NCBI GenBank assembly: GCA_017848855.1
Contig: JAFIHF010000041.1
Location: 141,418-205,417 of the forward strand
Source of the DNA: Rhodanobacter denitrificans
GTDB lineage: Bacteria; Pseudomonadota; Gammaproteobacteria; Xanthomonadales; Rhodanobacteraceae
Length of the DNA: 64,000 nucleotides
Reading direction: 5' to 3'
The notes beneath the pieces were generated by a model, which worked only from the letters and a program-made list of their open reading frames with translations, ran no database searches and was not told the DNA's origin. This document shows positions 1 through 7,917 of the stretch, piece by piece. Numbering within the stretch: position 1 is the stretch's first letter; each line of letters begins with the position of its first letter. The position numbers and the translations under genes were made by a program.

Positions 1-22
1 AAACGGCGGGTTGCCTCGGTTC

Positions 23-751
23 TCAGCACAGGCCGCCGTTGACGGCGAGCACCTGGCGGGTGATGTAGCCGGCGTCGGCGCTCATCAGGAAGGCGACGGC
101 GGCGGCGACTTCCTCCGGCGTGCCGGCGCGTTGCGCGGGGATCGCTTTCAGGATGTCCTCCACCGGCACGTCGGCATCGAGCATGTCGGTGTCGATCAGG
201 CCCGGCGCCACGCAGTTCACCGTGATCTTCCTTTTCGCCAGTTCCACCGCCAGCGCCTTGGCGGCGCCGATCACGCCGGCCTTCGACGCGCTGTAGTTGA
301 CCTGGCCGCGGTTGCCGATCAGGCCCGACACCGAGGCGATGCAGACGATGCGCCCCGGCGCGCGGCGGCGGATCATCGGCATCACCAGCGGGTGCAGCAC
401 GTTGTAGAAACCGTCGAGGTTGGTGCGCAGCACGCGGTCCCAGTCCTCGTCGGCGAGCGCGGGAAACGCGCCGTCGCGGGTGAGGCCGGCGTTGCAGACC
501 ACGCCGTAGGGCGCGCCGTGCTGTTCCACATCGGCTTCCAGCGCGGCGCGGCAGGCGGCGCGGTCGGCGATGTCGAACTGCAGCACGCGTGCCGCATGTC
601 CCATGCGTTCGATCTCGGTGCGCACCGCCTCCGCTTCGTCGCGCCGCGCGCGGCAATGCAGGACGAGGTCGTGGCCGGCCCGGGCGAGGCGCAGCGCGAT
701 CGCGCGGCCGATGCCGCGGCTGGAGCCGGTGACCAGGATGGTGTCAGCCAT
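23..751 (-). CDS. 3-oxoacyl-ACP reductase of aryl-polyene type (FabG family)
   Basis: A 242-residue short-chain dehydrogenase/reductase, expected to reduce 3-ketoacyl-ACP with NADPH in the cytoplasm. The cofactor loop TGSSRGIG is at residues 8-15, CNAG at 86-89, and the catalytic set is Ser140/142 with YSASK giving Tyr153 and Lys157. The ATG at 751 is chosen because it overlaps the stop of the upstream double dehydratase by 8 bases, and the domain starts there without an extension. It is the last visible gene of a minus-strand aryl-polyene (xanthomonadin-like) block, where it would be the dedicated ketoreductase. The block continues off the left edge, so a ketosynthase partner is not seen. 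Family assignment is firm; pathway assignment rests on neighbours. Confidence 0.88.
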   Translation of the reverse strand: MADTILVTGSSRGIGRAIALRLARAGHDLVLHCRARRDEAEAVRTEIERMGHAARVLQFDIADRAACRAALEADVEQHGAPYGVVCNAGLTRDGAFPALADEDWDRVLRTNLDGFYNVLHPLVMPMIRRRAPGRIVCIASVSGLIGNRGQVNYSASKAGVIGAAKALAVELAKRKITVNCVAPGLIDTDMLDADVPVEDILKAIPAQRAGTPEEVAAAVAFLMSADAGYITRQVLAVNGGLC

Positions 752-1607
752 GCGAGGGTTCCGTTGCGGGCGATTGGAACAAGGCGCTGGCATCGGGCGG
801 GCTGAACACGGTGAGCCGCGCCTGCGCCAGCACGCCGGGCGCCTCGATGCGGCAGGCGAACACGCCCATGCCGCAGTCGTCGTGGAAGTCGCGCCGCGCC
901 TCGATCAACAGTTCGCTGCCCGGCGCGAATGTGGCCACGTTGCAGGCGTAGTGGCGGCTGCCGAGCAGGAAGCCCAGCTGCACCGGCGCGCCCGCGGCCT
1001 TCGCCCGGCAGCCGGCCCAGGCGGCGATCGCCTGCGCCATCAGCTCCACGCCCACCCACGCGGGCAGGTTGCCGTCGGCGTCGTGGAACAGGCCGGCCGC
1101 GGGCACGCGGCAGCTGCACAGCGCGTGCTCGGGGCCGTGCTCCAGCAGCGCGTCGAGCAGGATCATCGCGCCGGCGTGCGGCAGCAGTTCCGCGATGGGT
1201 TGCGGTTCCGGAAGCCGTGGCGCCGTCGGAACGCGATCGTCGGTCTGCCATCCCTGCGATGCCGCCAGCACCAGCCGGCCGGAGGCGTACGCGGTTTCGC
1301 CGTTGCGGTAGGCGAAGTGCAGCTTGCCGTGCGCTTTGTCGTGGCGCAGGCTCAGCGTCACGCGGTCGTCCGGCTGCAGGATGTGCTGGAACTTCAGCGC
1401 TTCCATCGCGCCGCAGTGCGCTGAAGTGCCGAGGCGCGGCGCAGCCAGTTGCAGCGCCCAGCCGACCAGCGCCACGCCGGGCAGCACCGGCGCCTGCGGG
1501 AAATGGCCGGGGAAACAGTCGAGCTCCGCGGGCACCGCGAGCTGCAGCGTGCAGCCGTCGCCGTCGTGCTGCTCGCCGAGGACGGTGGGTGCCATGCCTG
1601 CGCTCAT
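744..1607 (-). CDS. Fused double hotdog 3-hydroxyacyl-ACP dehydratase (ApeI-type plus ApeP-type)
   Basis: A 287-residue protein with two hotdog-fold dehydratase modules. Residues 1-115 carry the FabZ/ApeI-like signature CFPGHFPQAPVLPG with likely catalytic His35. Residues 138-287 carry an ApeP-like module: LLPHAGAM with His144, then PAWVGVELMAQAIAAWAG near 182-199 with likely acidic residue Glu188. In other aryl-polyene clusters these two dehydratases are separate proteins that dehydrate polyene intermediates on the carrier protein; here they are one chain. The ATG at 1607 overlaps the upstream membrane-protein stop by 4 bases, and the stop overlaps the reductase start by 8, so translation is coupled across three genes. 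The fusion is read directly from one uninterrupted frame. Confidence 0.82.
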   Translation of the reverse strand: MSAGMAPTVLGEQHDGDGCTLQLAVPAELDCFPGHFPQAPVLPGVALVGWALQLAAPRLGTSAHCGAMEALKFQHILQPDDRVTLSLRHDKAHGKLHFAYRNGETAYASGRLVLAASQGWQTDDRVPTAPRLPEPQPIAELLPHAGAMILLDALLEHGPEHALCSCRVPAAGLFHDADGNLPAWVGVELMAQAIAAWAGCRAKAAGAPVQLGFLLGSRHYACNVATFAPGSELLIEARRDFHDDCGMGVFACRIEAPGVLAQARLTVFSPPDASALFQSPATEPSHG

Positions 1608-2146
1608 GCGCCCACCCGCAGCCGCCTGCGCAGCAGCCACTCGCCTGCGAACAATGCGCCCATGATGAAGTACACGATCAGGCCGTTGTACAGCGTCCAC
1701 CAGCGCAGCGAGGCCCACAGCGTGAGCGCGGCCGACAGCGCGGCGTTGAACACGAAGAAGCCCGTCCACACCCAGGTGACCTTGCGCGTGTAGGGGATCG
1801 CCGCGGCCGGCAGGTCGGGCTCGCGTGCGCGGGCGATGCGCTCCACCATGGGCGTGCCGGCGACGAGGCTGAGCCCGAAGGCGAGCAGCAGGAACAGGCT
1901 GATCAGCGTGGGATACCAGCGCAGCAGCGAGGACTCGCCGCTGGCCGCCAGCAGCACGCAATAACCCAGCGCCACGCCCAGCATCCAGCGCCCGCCCGGC
2001 GCGCGCAGCAGCGTCGGCACGCGCAGCAGCCACGCCGCCGCCAGCGCCAGCGCGAACACGTGCGGCGGCACCGTGGCCATGCCGACATAGACGAGGAACG
2101 GATACAGGACGCCGAGCAGCGGCAGCAGGATGGAACGGGGTTTCAT
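1604..2146 (-). CDS. Membrane protein of the aryl-polyene cluster (COG4648 type)
   Basis: A 180-residue, strongly hydrophobic protein with about five to six predicted membrane segments: near the N-terminus, in the VFALALAAAWLLRV region, around LISLFLLLAFGLSL, around WVWTGFFVFNAAL, and near the C-terminus. It resembles the small membrane proteins found in xanthomonadin/aryl-polyene clusters, whose biochemical role is not settled; participation in membrane-bound pigment synthesis or transfer is inferred. The start at 2146 (MKPRS) is preferred over an ATG 24 bases upstream because it begins right before the first hydrophobic segment. Its stop overlaps the double dehydratase start (ATGA). The terminator of the upstream lipoprotein gene lies just ahead of it, so this part of the operon needs its own promoter or readthrough. 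Confidence 0.7.
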   Translation of the reverse strand: MKPRSILLPLLGVLYPFLVYVGMATVPPHVFALALAAAWLLRVPTLLRAPGGRWMLGVALGYCVLLAASGESSLLRWYPTLISLFLLLAFGLSLVAGTPMVERIARAREPDLPAAAIPYTRKVTWVWTGFFVFNAALSAALTLWASLRWWTLYNGLIVYFIMGALFAGEWLLRRRLRVGA

Positions 2147-2205
2147 GGTTGGCGGCCGCGGTGGCATCACTCGTTTGCAGGCGAGAGGATGCCATTGTCC
2201 GCGCC

Positions 2206-2246
2206 AAAAAGCCGCGAGCCCGGAGGTTTTGCCTCCGGGCTCGCGG
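2206..2246 (-). terminator. Rho-independent terminator after the CsgG-like gene
   Basis: A 15-bp perfect GC-rich stem (arms 2212-2226 and 2232-2246) with a 5-base loop, followed on the minus strand by five T residues (2206-2210). It ends the lipoprotein transcript 33 bases after its stop and separates that gene from the downstream polyene genes. Confidence 0.9.
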
Positions 2247-2278
2247 GTGCCGAACGTTGTGTCGACCGTGCGGCGTCG

Positions 2279-3097
2279 TCAGCCGCCTTGCACCTTCAAC
2301 TTGCCGCCCGTGCCCGGGCCGCCCTCGATGTGCTGGGCCTTGTAGTTGCGCACGGACTTGACGAGGTTGTTGTACGAGTCGACGAAGGCTGCCACCACCA
2401 CCTTGCCCTGGGCCGTGTTGGTGTAGGCGCCCAGGCCGCCGCCAGCGGAGCCGCCGAAGAGGGCGCCGAAGCCGCCGAAGTCGATGTTCTTGGCGCTGCC
2501 CGATGCGGCAGCCACCTGCACGCCGGAGCGGTTGTCGTCGAGGATCAGCATGGTGCTGGCCGACTTGGCGTGCATGCTGCCCGCCGCCGCACCGGCCACC
2601 AGGCCGCCCACGCCGGGAATGAGGCCGGCGAGCGCCGCCGCGCCGCCGCCAGCGTTGCTGTTGGAGAAGGTCACCGACGGCACGATGGTGTAGTCGGCCG
2701 AAACCATCTGTCCCTTGTGGTAATTCGAACCCTGGCGCAGCTCACCCGATTGCGCGAGCTGGCGCTCCTGCATGGCGGCATTCAGGCCCGAGCCGCGGTC
2801 GACCACCATGAAGCAGTTGGACTGCTGGATGATGAGGCGCAGCACGGGCGTGGTGCCCGGCAGCTGGTACTGCGACGTAAGAATGAGATACCAGTTGTCC
2901 TGGGTATGTTCGTCCAGCGCGACGGTGCCCAGCGGCGAATCGCAGTGCTCGAGCTGCGAGTTGGCGTTTTGCGAGCTAGCGCCGGCGGCGCTGCCGGTGG
3001 CAGCCGTATTGTCACCACCCATCTGCATGGTGGCGCACGCAGAGATGGCGAGCGGGAGCAATGCGGCAACGGCCAGTCGAGGCAGTTTCGTTTTCAT
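2279..3097 (-). CDS. CsgG/HfaB-family outer-membrane lipoprotein
   Basis: A 272-residue secreted lipoprotein: signal peptide with lipobox ISAC (Cys21), then a domain with the CsgG-family core around residues 85-120 (PVLRLIIQQSNCFMVVDRG, followed by AAMQERQLAQSG). CsgG proteins form outer-membrane channels for curli or act as surface-lipoprotein assembly factors; a Gly/Ala-rich stretch near residues 150-170 fits a membrane-interacting loop. No curlin genes are next to it. It lies inside the polyene block with its own strong terminator, and a terminator also ends the gene upstream, so it is an independent transcription unit. A role in pigment export is possible but unproven; a general envelope function is equally likely. 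Confidence 0.75.
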   Translation of the reverse strand: MKTKLPRLAVAALLPLAISACATMQMGGDNTAATGSAAGASSQNANSQLEHCDSPLGTVALDEHTQDNWYLILTSQYQLPGTTPVLRLIIQQSNCFMVVDRGSGLNAAMQERQLAQSGELRQGSNYHKGQMVSADYTIVPSVTFSNSNAGGGAAALAGLIPGVGGLVAGAAAGSMHAKSASTMLILDDNRSGVQVAAASGSAKNIDFGGFGALFGGSAGGGLGAYTNTAQGKVVVAAFVDSYNNLVKSVRNYKAQHIEGGPGTGGKLKVQGG

Positions 3098-3252
3098 GAA
3101 TCATTCCCTTGCGCGGATGTGTGGATGACGAGCAAGGGGCGCATTGAACCGTGCGCTCAACAGACTGTATGCAGCCATTTCCCCTGTTCGGCGCTGCCGG
3201 GCACCGGCAGGCGCACGTAGCTTAACAGTGCGTCAGACGGACAAGCTGTAGG

Positions 3253-3275
3253 AAAAGCCTGACATTCGATCAGGC
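3253..3275 (-). terminator. Terminator overlapping the stop codon of the MMPL exporter gene
   Basis: On the minus strand GCCTGA, a 7-base loop, TCAGGC and then TTTT. The left stem arm contains the TGA stop of the exporter gene (3270-3272). The stem is short (6 bp) but followed by a T tract. Confidence 0.6.
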
Positions 3276-5660
3276 GGTGCCGCTTGAATGTTGACGCCGG
3301 ACACATGGCGCCACTGAACCCGCCCTGCTAGCCGGCACCAACAACGCCGTAAACGCGATGCCCAACAACAACGTCAACCCGAAACCCCGCAACGCCGGCA
3401 ACGAAGAAAGCGACAGCAAGCCAAACGACAGCAACGCCGTCAGCGCGGAAAGCAGCACGCTCGCATACATCGCCCCCGGCCGATCGACCGCATGCGGCTC
3501 ACCCTCGTGCAGGAACACCGCGTAATTCGCGCCCACGCCAAGCACCAGCATCAATGCCATCCAGTGGAACAGGGTCAGCGGCTGGCCGAGGTAGCCGAGC
3601 GCGGCGAGGGTGAGCGCGATGCCGAGCGCCGGCGGCGCCAGCACGCGCGGCGCGCGGCGCCAACCGTAGCGCCAGCCGAACACCGGCACGATCAGCAGCA
3701 TCGCGGCGAGCAGCCACACGCTGGCGTAGCCGCGGTAGCGGCCGAACAGCGCGGACACGCTGGCGGGCTTGTCCACCAGTTGCACGCCGGGCAGGCCGGC
3801 CGCGGCATGCGCCAGCAGGGCGTCGTCGGCGTCGTCCTGCGGCAGCACCAGCGAGGCGCAGCCTTGCGCATGGCAGCCCATCCACAGCTGGCGGAACGGC
3901 GTGGACAGCGGCGCCTTCAGCCACTCGTCCAGCTGCAGCGGCGTGCCGGGCCATGCAGCGAGCCAGGCGTCGATGGCGGCGGCGCGGAAGCCGGCGTCGG
4001 CCAGCGTCCGGCGCAGATGCGCGGGATCGTCGAACAGGCGGGCGAGCAGGGCGTGGTCGCGCGCCTGCCGCTGCTGCGAGGGCAGCATGCCGGCGAGGCC
4101 CAGCCAGCCTTCGAGCTTGCCGTCGTCGACCAGGGCTTGCAGCCGCGCCTCCAGCGCTTCTTCACGCTGCAGGGTCTGTTCGGCATCGTGGCCTTGCACC
4201 AGATAGAACTGGCTGCCGTTGCCGAGGCCGGTGATCGCGCGGATCTGCGTTTCCTGCGCGAGCAGGCCGGCAGGCTGCGCAATCAGCTGGTGCACGTCGT
4301 CGTCGTGGCGCAGTTGCATCCAGCCGGGCAGCGCCACCAACAGCAGGGTCGCTGCCAGCAGCGCGCCGCGCCAACCGTGCGCCGGCCGGGCCAGCGCATG
4401 CTGCAGGGCGCGCGCGCCGCGCACCAGCGCGCCGGTCATCGGTTTGGCCGGGCGCTGCAGCAGGGCGGGCAGCAGCCAGAACACGCTGAGGCAGGCGGCG
4501 CTCATGCCGCTGATCGCGAACACCGCCATCTGGCGCAGCGCGGGAAACGGCACCAGCCCCAGCAGCGTGTAGCCGAGCAGCGAGGTGGCCAGCGCCAGCA
4601 GCAGGGCGGGGCGTACCTGGCGCAGGCCGCGGCCGGCTTGCCACTGCGCGCCGGCGTTGGCGCGCGCGCTGAGGTACTGGATCGAGTAGTCCACCGCCTC
4701 GCCCAGCAGCGCCGCGCCGAACACCAGGGTGAGCAGGTGGATCTGGCCGAACACCAGCAGCGACACGGTGGTGGCGGCGACCACGCCCACCGCGGTGGAG
4801 AGGAAGGCCTGCAGCAGCGGGCCGGGCGAGCGGAACACGGCCAGCAGCAGCAGGGCGATGCCGAGCGAGGAGATCCAGCCCACCATGTGCACGTCGCGCT
4901 CGGCGCCCGCGCGCGCGGCGGCGGCGTAGAACACCGCGCCGGTGCGCAGCAGTTTCGTGCCGGGGTAATCGTGTTCGATCTGCAGCTCGGCCGTGTGCAG
5001 CGCCGCCAGCGCATGGCGCTGCACGGCGTCGTCGTAGGACGAACCCTTGAGCGTGGCGGTGACCAAGACGCAGGTGACGTCGCCCTGGTGCGCAACCAGC
5101 AGATCGTCCTCCGGCAGCAGCGGCGAGCGGCTCCACGGCTGCTGCGCCAGCCAGCGCTGCAGCCAGCCGAACGGATCGTCGGCAAGCGGCACGCCCACGC
5201 CGGTGAGGAAGGGCTCGTTGAGGCGCTGCGCCAGCGCCTGCGCGGGGTCGTAGCCCGGTTGCGCCAGCGCGGCGCGGTCGGCGTCGGCGAGCAGCCAGTC
5301 GCGGTGCGCGAGATACGGCGCGACCATCTGCGCGAGGTCGAACGGCGGCAGCTCGGCGGTGACCGTGTCGAACACCGGCTGCGCGGCCAGCGCCTTGCCC
5401 AGCGCGCGGGCGGCATCCTTGGCGCGCGCGTCGTCGGCGTTTTCCACCAGCAGCACCATGCGGTCGCCGTTGGCGTGGGCGAGGCGTTCCACCGCGGCTT
5501 CGGCCAGCGGGTTCTGTTCGGTGGCCGGCAGCAGCGCCAGCAGGTCGGTCTGGATCGGCAGCGCGCCGCGGCCGAACAGCAGCCAGGCGCCCAGCGCGGC
5601 GACCAGCACGGTGGCGACGGCGAACAGGCCGGCGCGCAGCTTCAATGCCTGCGACGTCAT
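3270..5660 (-). CDS. MMPL/RND-type exporter of the aryl-polyene cluster
   Basis: A 796-residue membrane exporter of the MMPL superfamily (COG4258-like). One membrane helix lies at residues 10-32, followed by a periplasmic domain of about 200 residues, a first bundle of five to six helices (including the GEAVDYSIQYLSAR segment), a second periplasmic domain, and a second bundle with the matching GVGANYAVFLHEG segment. Members in xanthomonadin/aryl-polyene clusters are thought to move the polyene lipid towards the outer membrane, powered by the proton gradient. The ATG at 5660 overlaps the LolA-like gene's stop by 4 bases (ATGA). The pairing of a LolA-like carrier with an MMPL exporter is typical of these clusters. 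Confidence 0.85.
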   Translation of the reverse strand: MTSQALKLRAGLFAVATVLVAALGAWLLFGRGALPIQTDLLALLPATEQNPLAEAAVERLAHANGDRMVLLVENADDARAKDAARALGKALAAQPVFDTVTAELPPFDLAQMVAPYLAHRDWLLADADRAALAQPGYDPAQALAQRLNEPFLTGVGVPLADDPFGWLQRWLAQQPWSRSPLLPEDDLLVAHQGDVTCVLVTATLKGSSYDDAVQRHALAALHTAELQIEHDYPGTKLLRTGAVFYAAAARAGAERDVHMVGWISSLGIALLLLAVFRSPGPLLQAFLSTAVGVVAATTVSLLVFGQIHLLTLVFGAALLGEAVDYSIQYLSARANAGAQWQAGRGLRQVRPALLLALATSLLGYTLLGLVPFPALRQMAVFAISGMSAACLSVFWLLPALLQRPAKPMTGALVRGARALQHALARPAHGWRGALLAATLLLVALPGWMQLRHDDDVHQLIAQPAGLLAQETQIRAITGLGNGSQFYLVQGHDAEQTLQREEALEARLQALVDDGKLEGWLGLAGMLPSQQRQARDHALLARLFDDPAHLRRTLADAGFRAAAIDAWLAAWPGTPLQLDEWLKAPLSTPFRQLWMGCHAQGCASLVLPQDDADDALLAHAAAGLPGVQLVDKPASVSALFGRYRGYASVWLLAAMLLIVPVFGWRYGWRRAPRVLAPPALGIALTLAALGYLGQPLTLFHWMALMLVLGVGANYAVFLHEGEPHAVDRPGAMYASVLLSALTALLSFGLLSLSSLPALRGFGLTLLLGIAFTALLVPASRAGSVAPCVRRQHSSGTA

Positions 5661-6268
5661 GGGCTGCCGAGCGCGCGCTTTTCCAGCGCGTCCAGCGGGC
5701 CGGCGTCGCGGGTGTGCGCGAAACGGATGTCGGTGCGCGCGCCGTCCTGCATGGCGATGCGGATGCCTTGCAGGTAGTTGTCGCCCTGCAGCGTGATGCT
5801 GCCCAGCACGCGCGCCACGCGTTCCTGCCTGGGCACGAAGCGCAGCGTCCACTGCGCGGGCGTGCCGCTGGCTTCCACGTTGAACTGGCGCAGCGCCTCG
5901 TCCAGCTTGCCGCCCAGCATGCCTTGCAGCATCTGCGAAACCTGGCTGACGCCACGCTCGCTGCGCACCGGGTGGACGCGGCCGTCCGCGTCGATGCGCG
6001 CGCTGCGGCTGCCGGTGAGCGCCAGGGTTTCCTGGTAGGGCGCGGTGGTCTGCCACAGCATGCCGTGGCCGAGCACGAACAGCAGCCGGCCTTCGCTCGA
6101 CTGCGGCTTGTCCAGCGCGGGGTTCTCGCGCGTCTGGGTGAAGTCGGCGCGCACCGCGGCGTGCTTGCCCAGTTCCGCCAGCACGCTTTGCAGCAGGGGC
6201 TGGTCCGCCTGCGCGAACGCGGCGGCGGCGAAACCGGAAAGCAGGAGGAAGGCGATCAGTCGGCGCAT
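5657..6268 (-). CDS. LolA-like outer-membrane carrier protein (aryl-polyene cluster)
   Basis: A 203-residue periplasmic protein with a signal peptide of about 19 residues (cleavage after AFA) and a LolA-fold domain (QTRENPALDKPQSSEGRL, then GHGMLWQTTAPYQETL). Classic LolA ferries lipoproteins to the outer membrane; the cluster-specific homologues probably carry the polyene-lipid product handed over by the MMPL exporter. It is the first gene of the visible minus-strand operon and is translationally coupled to the exporter. It is distinct from housekeeping LolA, which is usually encoded near ftsK or lolB. Confidence 0.82.
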   Translation of the reverse strand: MRRLIAFLLLSGFAAAAFAQADQPLLQSVLAELGKHAAVRADFTQTRENPALDKPQSSEGRLLFVLGHGMLWQTTAPYQETLALTGSRSARIDADGRVHPVRSERGVSQVSQMLQGMLGGKLDEALRQFNVEASGTPAQWTLRFVPRQERVARVLGSITLQGDNYLQGIRIAMQDGARTDIRFAHTRDAGPLDALEKRALGSP

Positions 6269-6345
6269 GGATGTCAGGCGGTTTGCGGTTGCAATCGCGC
6301 AGCATACGCAATGCCGCGGCCGCTGGGCAGCGCAGGCTCTAACGA

Positions 6346-6370
6346 GAACGCCGGCGCGAGGCCGGCGTTC
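6346..6370 (-). terminator. Possible terminator hairpin between dehydrogenase and LolA-like genes
   Basis: A 10-bp perfect GC-rich stem (6346-6355 with 6361-6370) lying 23 bases after the amino-acid dehydrogenase stop. No clear T tract follows, so it may instead stabilise the mRNA end. Confidence 0.45.
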
Positions 6371-6392
6371 AGGTGTTGCGTGCGGGCGCGGC

Positions 6393-7496
6393 TTACTGCC
6401 CGCGCATGCGGCCCTGGAAGCGGGTGCCGCCGTTGCCCATGTGCGGCAGCTTGATCTTGCCGATCGCGCTGATGCGCTCCTCGGCGAGGCGGTCGGCGGC
6501 CTTGTAGGTGGGCACGTTCTGGGTCTTGCTGATCTCGTAGATGCGGCCCAGGTTGTAGTAGATCGTGCGCATCATGCGCATCGCGCGCTCGCGGTTGTAG
6601 CCGTCGATCTCCAGCGACACGTTCATCACGCCGCCGGCATTCACCGCGTAGTCGGGCGCGTACAGCACGCCGCGGCGGGTCAGCTCGTCGCCGATCGCGT
6701 CGGTGGCCAGCTGGTTGTTGGCCGGGCCGCAGATGATCTTCGCCTTGATGCGGTCGATGGTCTTCTCGTTGACGGTGCCGCCCAGCGCGCACGGCGAGTA
6801 CACGTCGGCGTCCACGTCGTAGATCTCGTCCAGGCCCACCGCCTCGCAGCCCAGCTCGTCCACGCAGCGCTGCACGGCATCCTTGTTGATGTCGGTGACG
6901 AACACCTTCGCGCCCTGCTCGCGCAAGAGCTTGATGAACTCGCCGCCGACGTGGCCACAGCCCTGCACCGCGTAGCTGTACTTGCCCACGTCCTCGTTGC
7001 CGTACTTGAACTGCAGCGTGGCCATCAGGCCCTGCAGGGTGCCGTAGGCGGTGAACGGCGAGGGGTCGCCCGAGCCGCCGTGCACCTGGTGCACGCCGGT
7101 GACGTACTCGGTCTCGCGGAACACGTATTCCATGTCGTTGACGTCGATGCCCACGTCTTCGGCGGTGATGTAGCGGCCGTTCAACGAGTTGACGAAGCGG
7201 CCGAACGCGCGGAACAGCGCCTCGCTCTTGTCCCTGGAGGGATCGCCGATGATCACCGCCTTGCCGCCGCCCAGGTTCAGGCCGGCCACGGCGTTCTTGT
7301 AGGTCATGCCGCGCGACAGGCGCAGCACGTCGTTCACGGCCTCCTGCTCGGTCTTGTACGGCCACATGCGCAGGCCGCCCAGCGCGGGGCCCAGCACCGT
7401 GTTGTGGATCGCGATGATGGCCTTCAGGCCGGCGTCCTTGTTGTGGCAGAAGACGACTTCTTCGTGACCGGTGTTGGCGATGGTTTCGAAAATCAT
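6393..7496 (-). CDS. Leucine/valine/phenylalanine-type NAD-dependent amino-acid dehydrogenase
   Basis: A 367-residue Glu/Leu/Phe/Val dehydrogenase that would oxidatively deaminate a branched-chain or aromatic amino acid to its 2-oxo acid. The N-terminal substrate domain has ALGGLRMWPY, MTYKNAVAGLNLGGGKAV with the family lysines, and the active-site region ITAEDVGI. The C-terminal Rossmann domain has VQGCGHVGGEF. Length fits leucine dehydrogenases (about 365 residues), which makes that the best guess; phenylalanine or valine preference cannot be excluded. The ATG at 7496 starts exactly at the conserved domain. It stands alone downstream of a hairpin-rich intergenic region. Confidence 0.85.
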   Translation of the reverse strand: MIFETIANTGHEEVVFCHNKDAGLKAIIAIHNTVLGPALGGLRMWPYKTEQEAVNDVLRLSRGMTYKNAVAGLNLGGGKAVIIGDPSRDKSEALFRAFGRFVNSLNGRYITAEDVGIDVNDMEYVFRETEYVTGVHQVHGGSGDPSPFTAYGTLQGLMATLQFKYGNEDVGKYSYAVQGCGHVGGEFIKLLREQGAKVFVTDINKDAVQRCVDELGCEAVGLDEIYDVDADVYSPCALGGTVNEKTIDRIKAKIICGPANNQLATDAIGDELTRRGVLYAPDYAVNAGGVMNVSLEIDGYNRERAMRMMRTIYYNLGRIYEISKTQNVPTYKAADRLAEERISAIGKIKLPHMGNGGTRFQGRMRGQ

Positions 7497-7671
7497 TGGT
7501 ACGGCGACTCCATGGAACGGTGCCCGCGGGCATCCAGGACGGCGGCATCGCAGCGATGGCCGCCGGGGAACAGCAACAGCACGAATGCATCGCCCCGAAC
7601 GCGCCGGGGCGACGAACCAAGTCGGCCATTCTAGTACGGCGCCCCGCGCGGCCGTGCCGCGACGCAGCAAG

Positions 7672-7917
7672 ACGGCCGGTTCGCGTGCGGAACCGGCCGT
7701 GCGAAGAGACGCGGCCGGACGCAAGCGCACGCCCGAAGGCGTGCGCTTGCGTCGATGGGCTCAGAGCCTGTGAAAAATTCCGCATCGTGCGGAATTTTTC
7801 ATCGGCACGTCCGGCACATGTCCGTACGTGCCTCCGCGGAGCAGTCACTTGCGTGACTGCTCCGCGACCGGCCATCCGTGGCCGGGCTGAGAGTTTGAAA
7901 AATTCTCGAACTCTCAG
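7672..7917. repeat. Array of seven consecutive hairpins
   Basis: The 417-base gene-free stretch 7497-7913 holds seven inverted repeats almost end to end: 7672-7700 (11-bp arms), 7719-7752 (15-bp arms, CGAA loop), 7772-7800 (13-bp arms), 7804-7832 (7-bp perfect outer arms with imperfect inner pairing), 7835-7866 (14-bp arms), 7868-7885 (7-bp arms) and 7887-7917 (9-bp arms). The arm sequences differ from hairpin to hairpin. The last one contains the stop codon of the autotransporter gene. A further 8-bp hairpin sits at 7591-7613. Function is unknown; an RNA-structured 3' end, a transcription barrier or a decayed repeat element are all possible. Confidence 0.8.
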
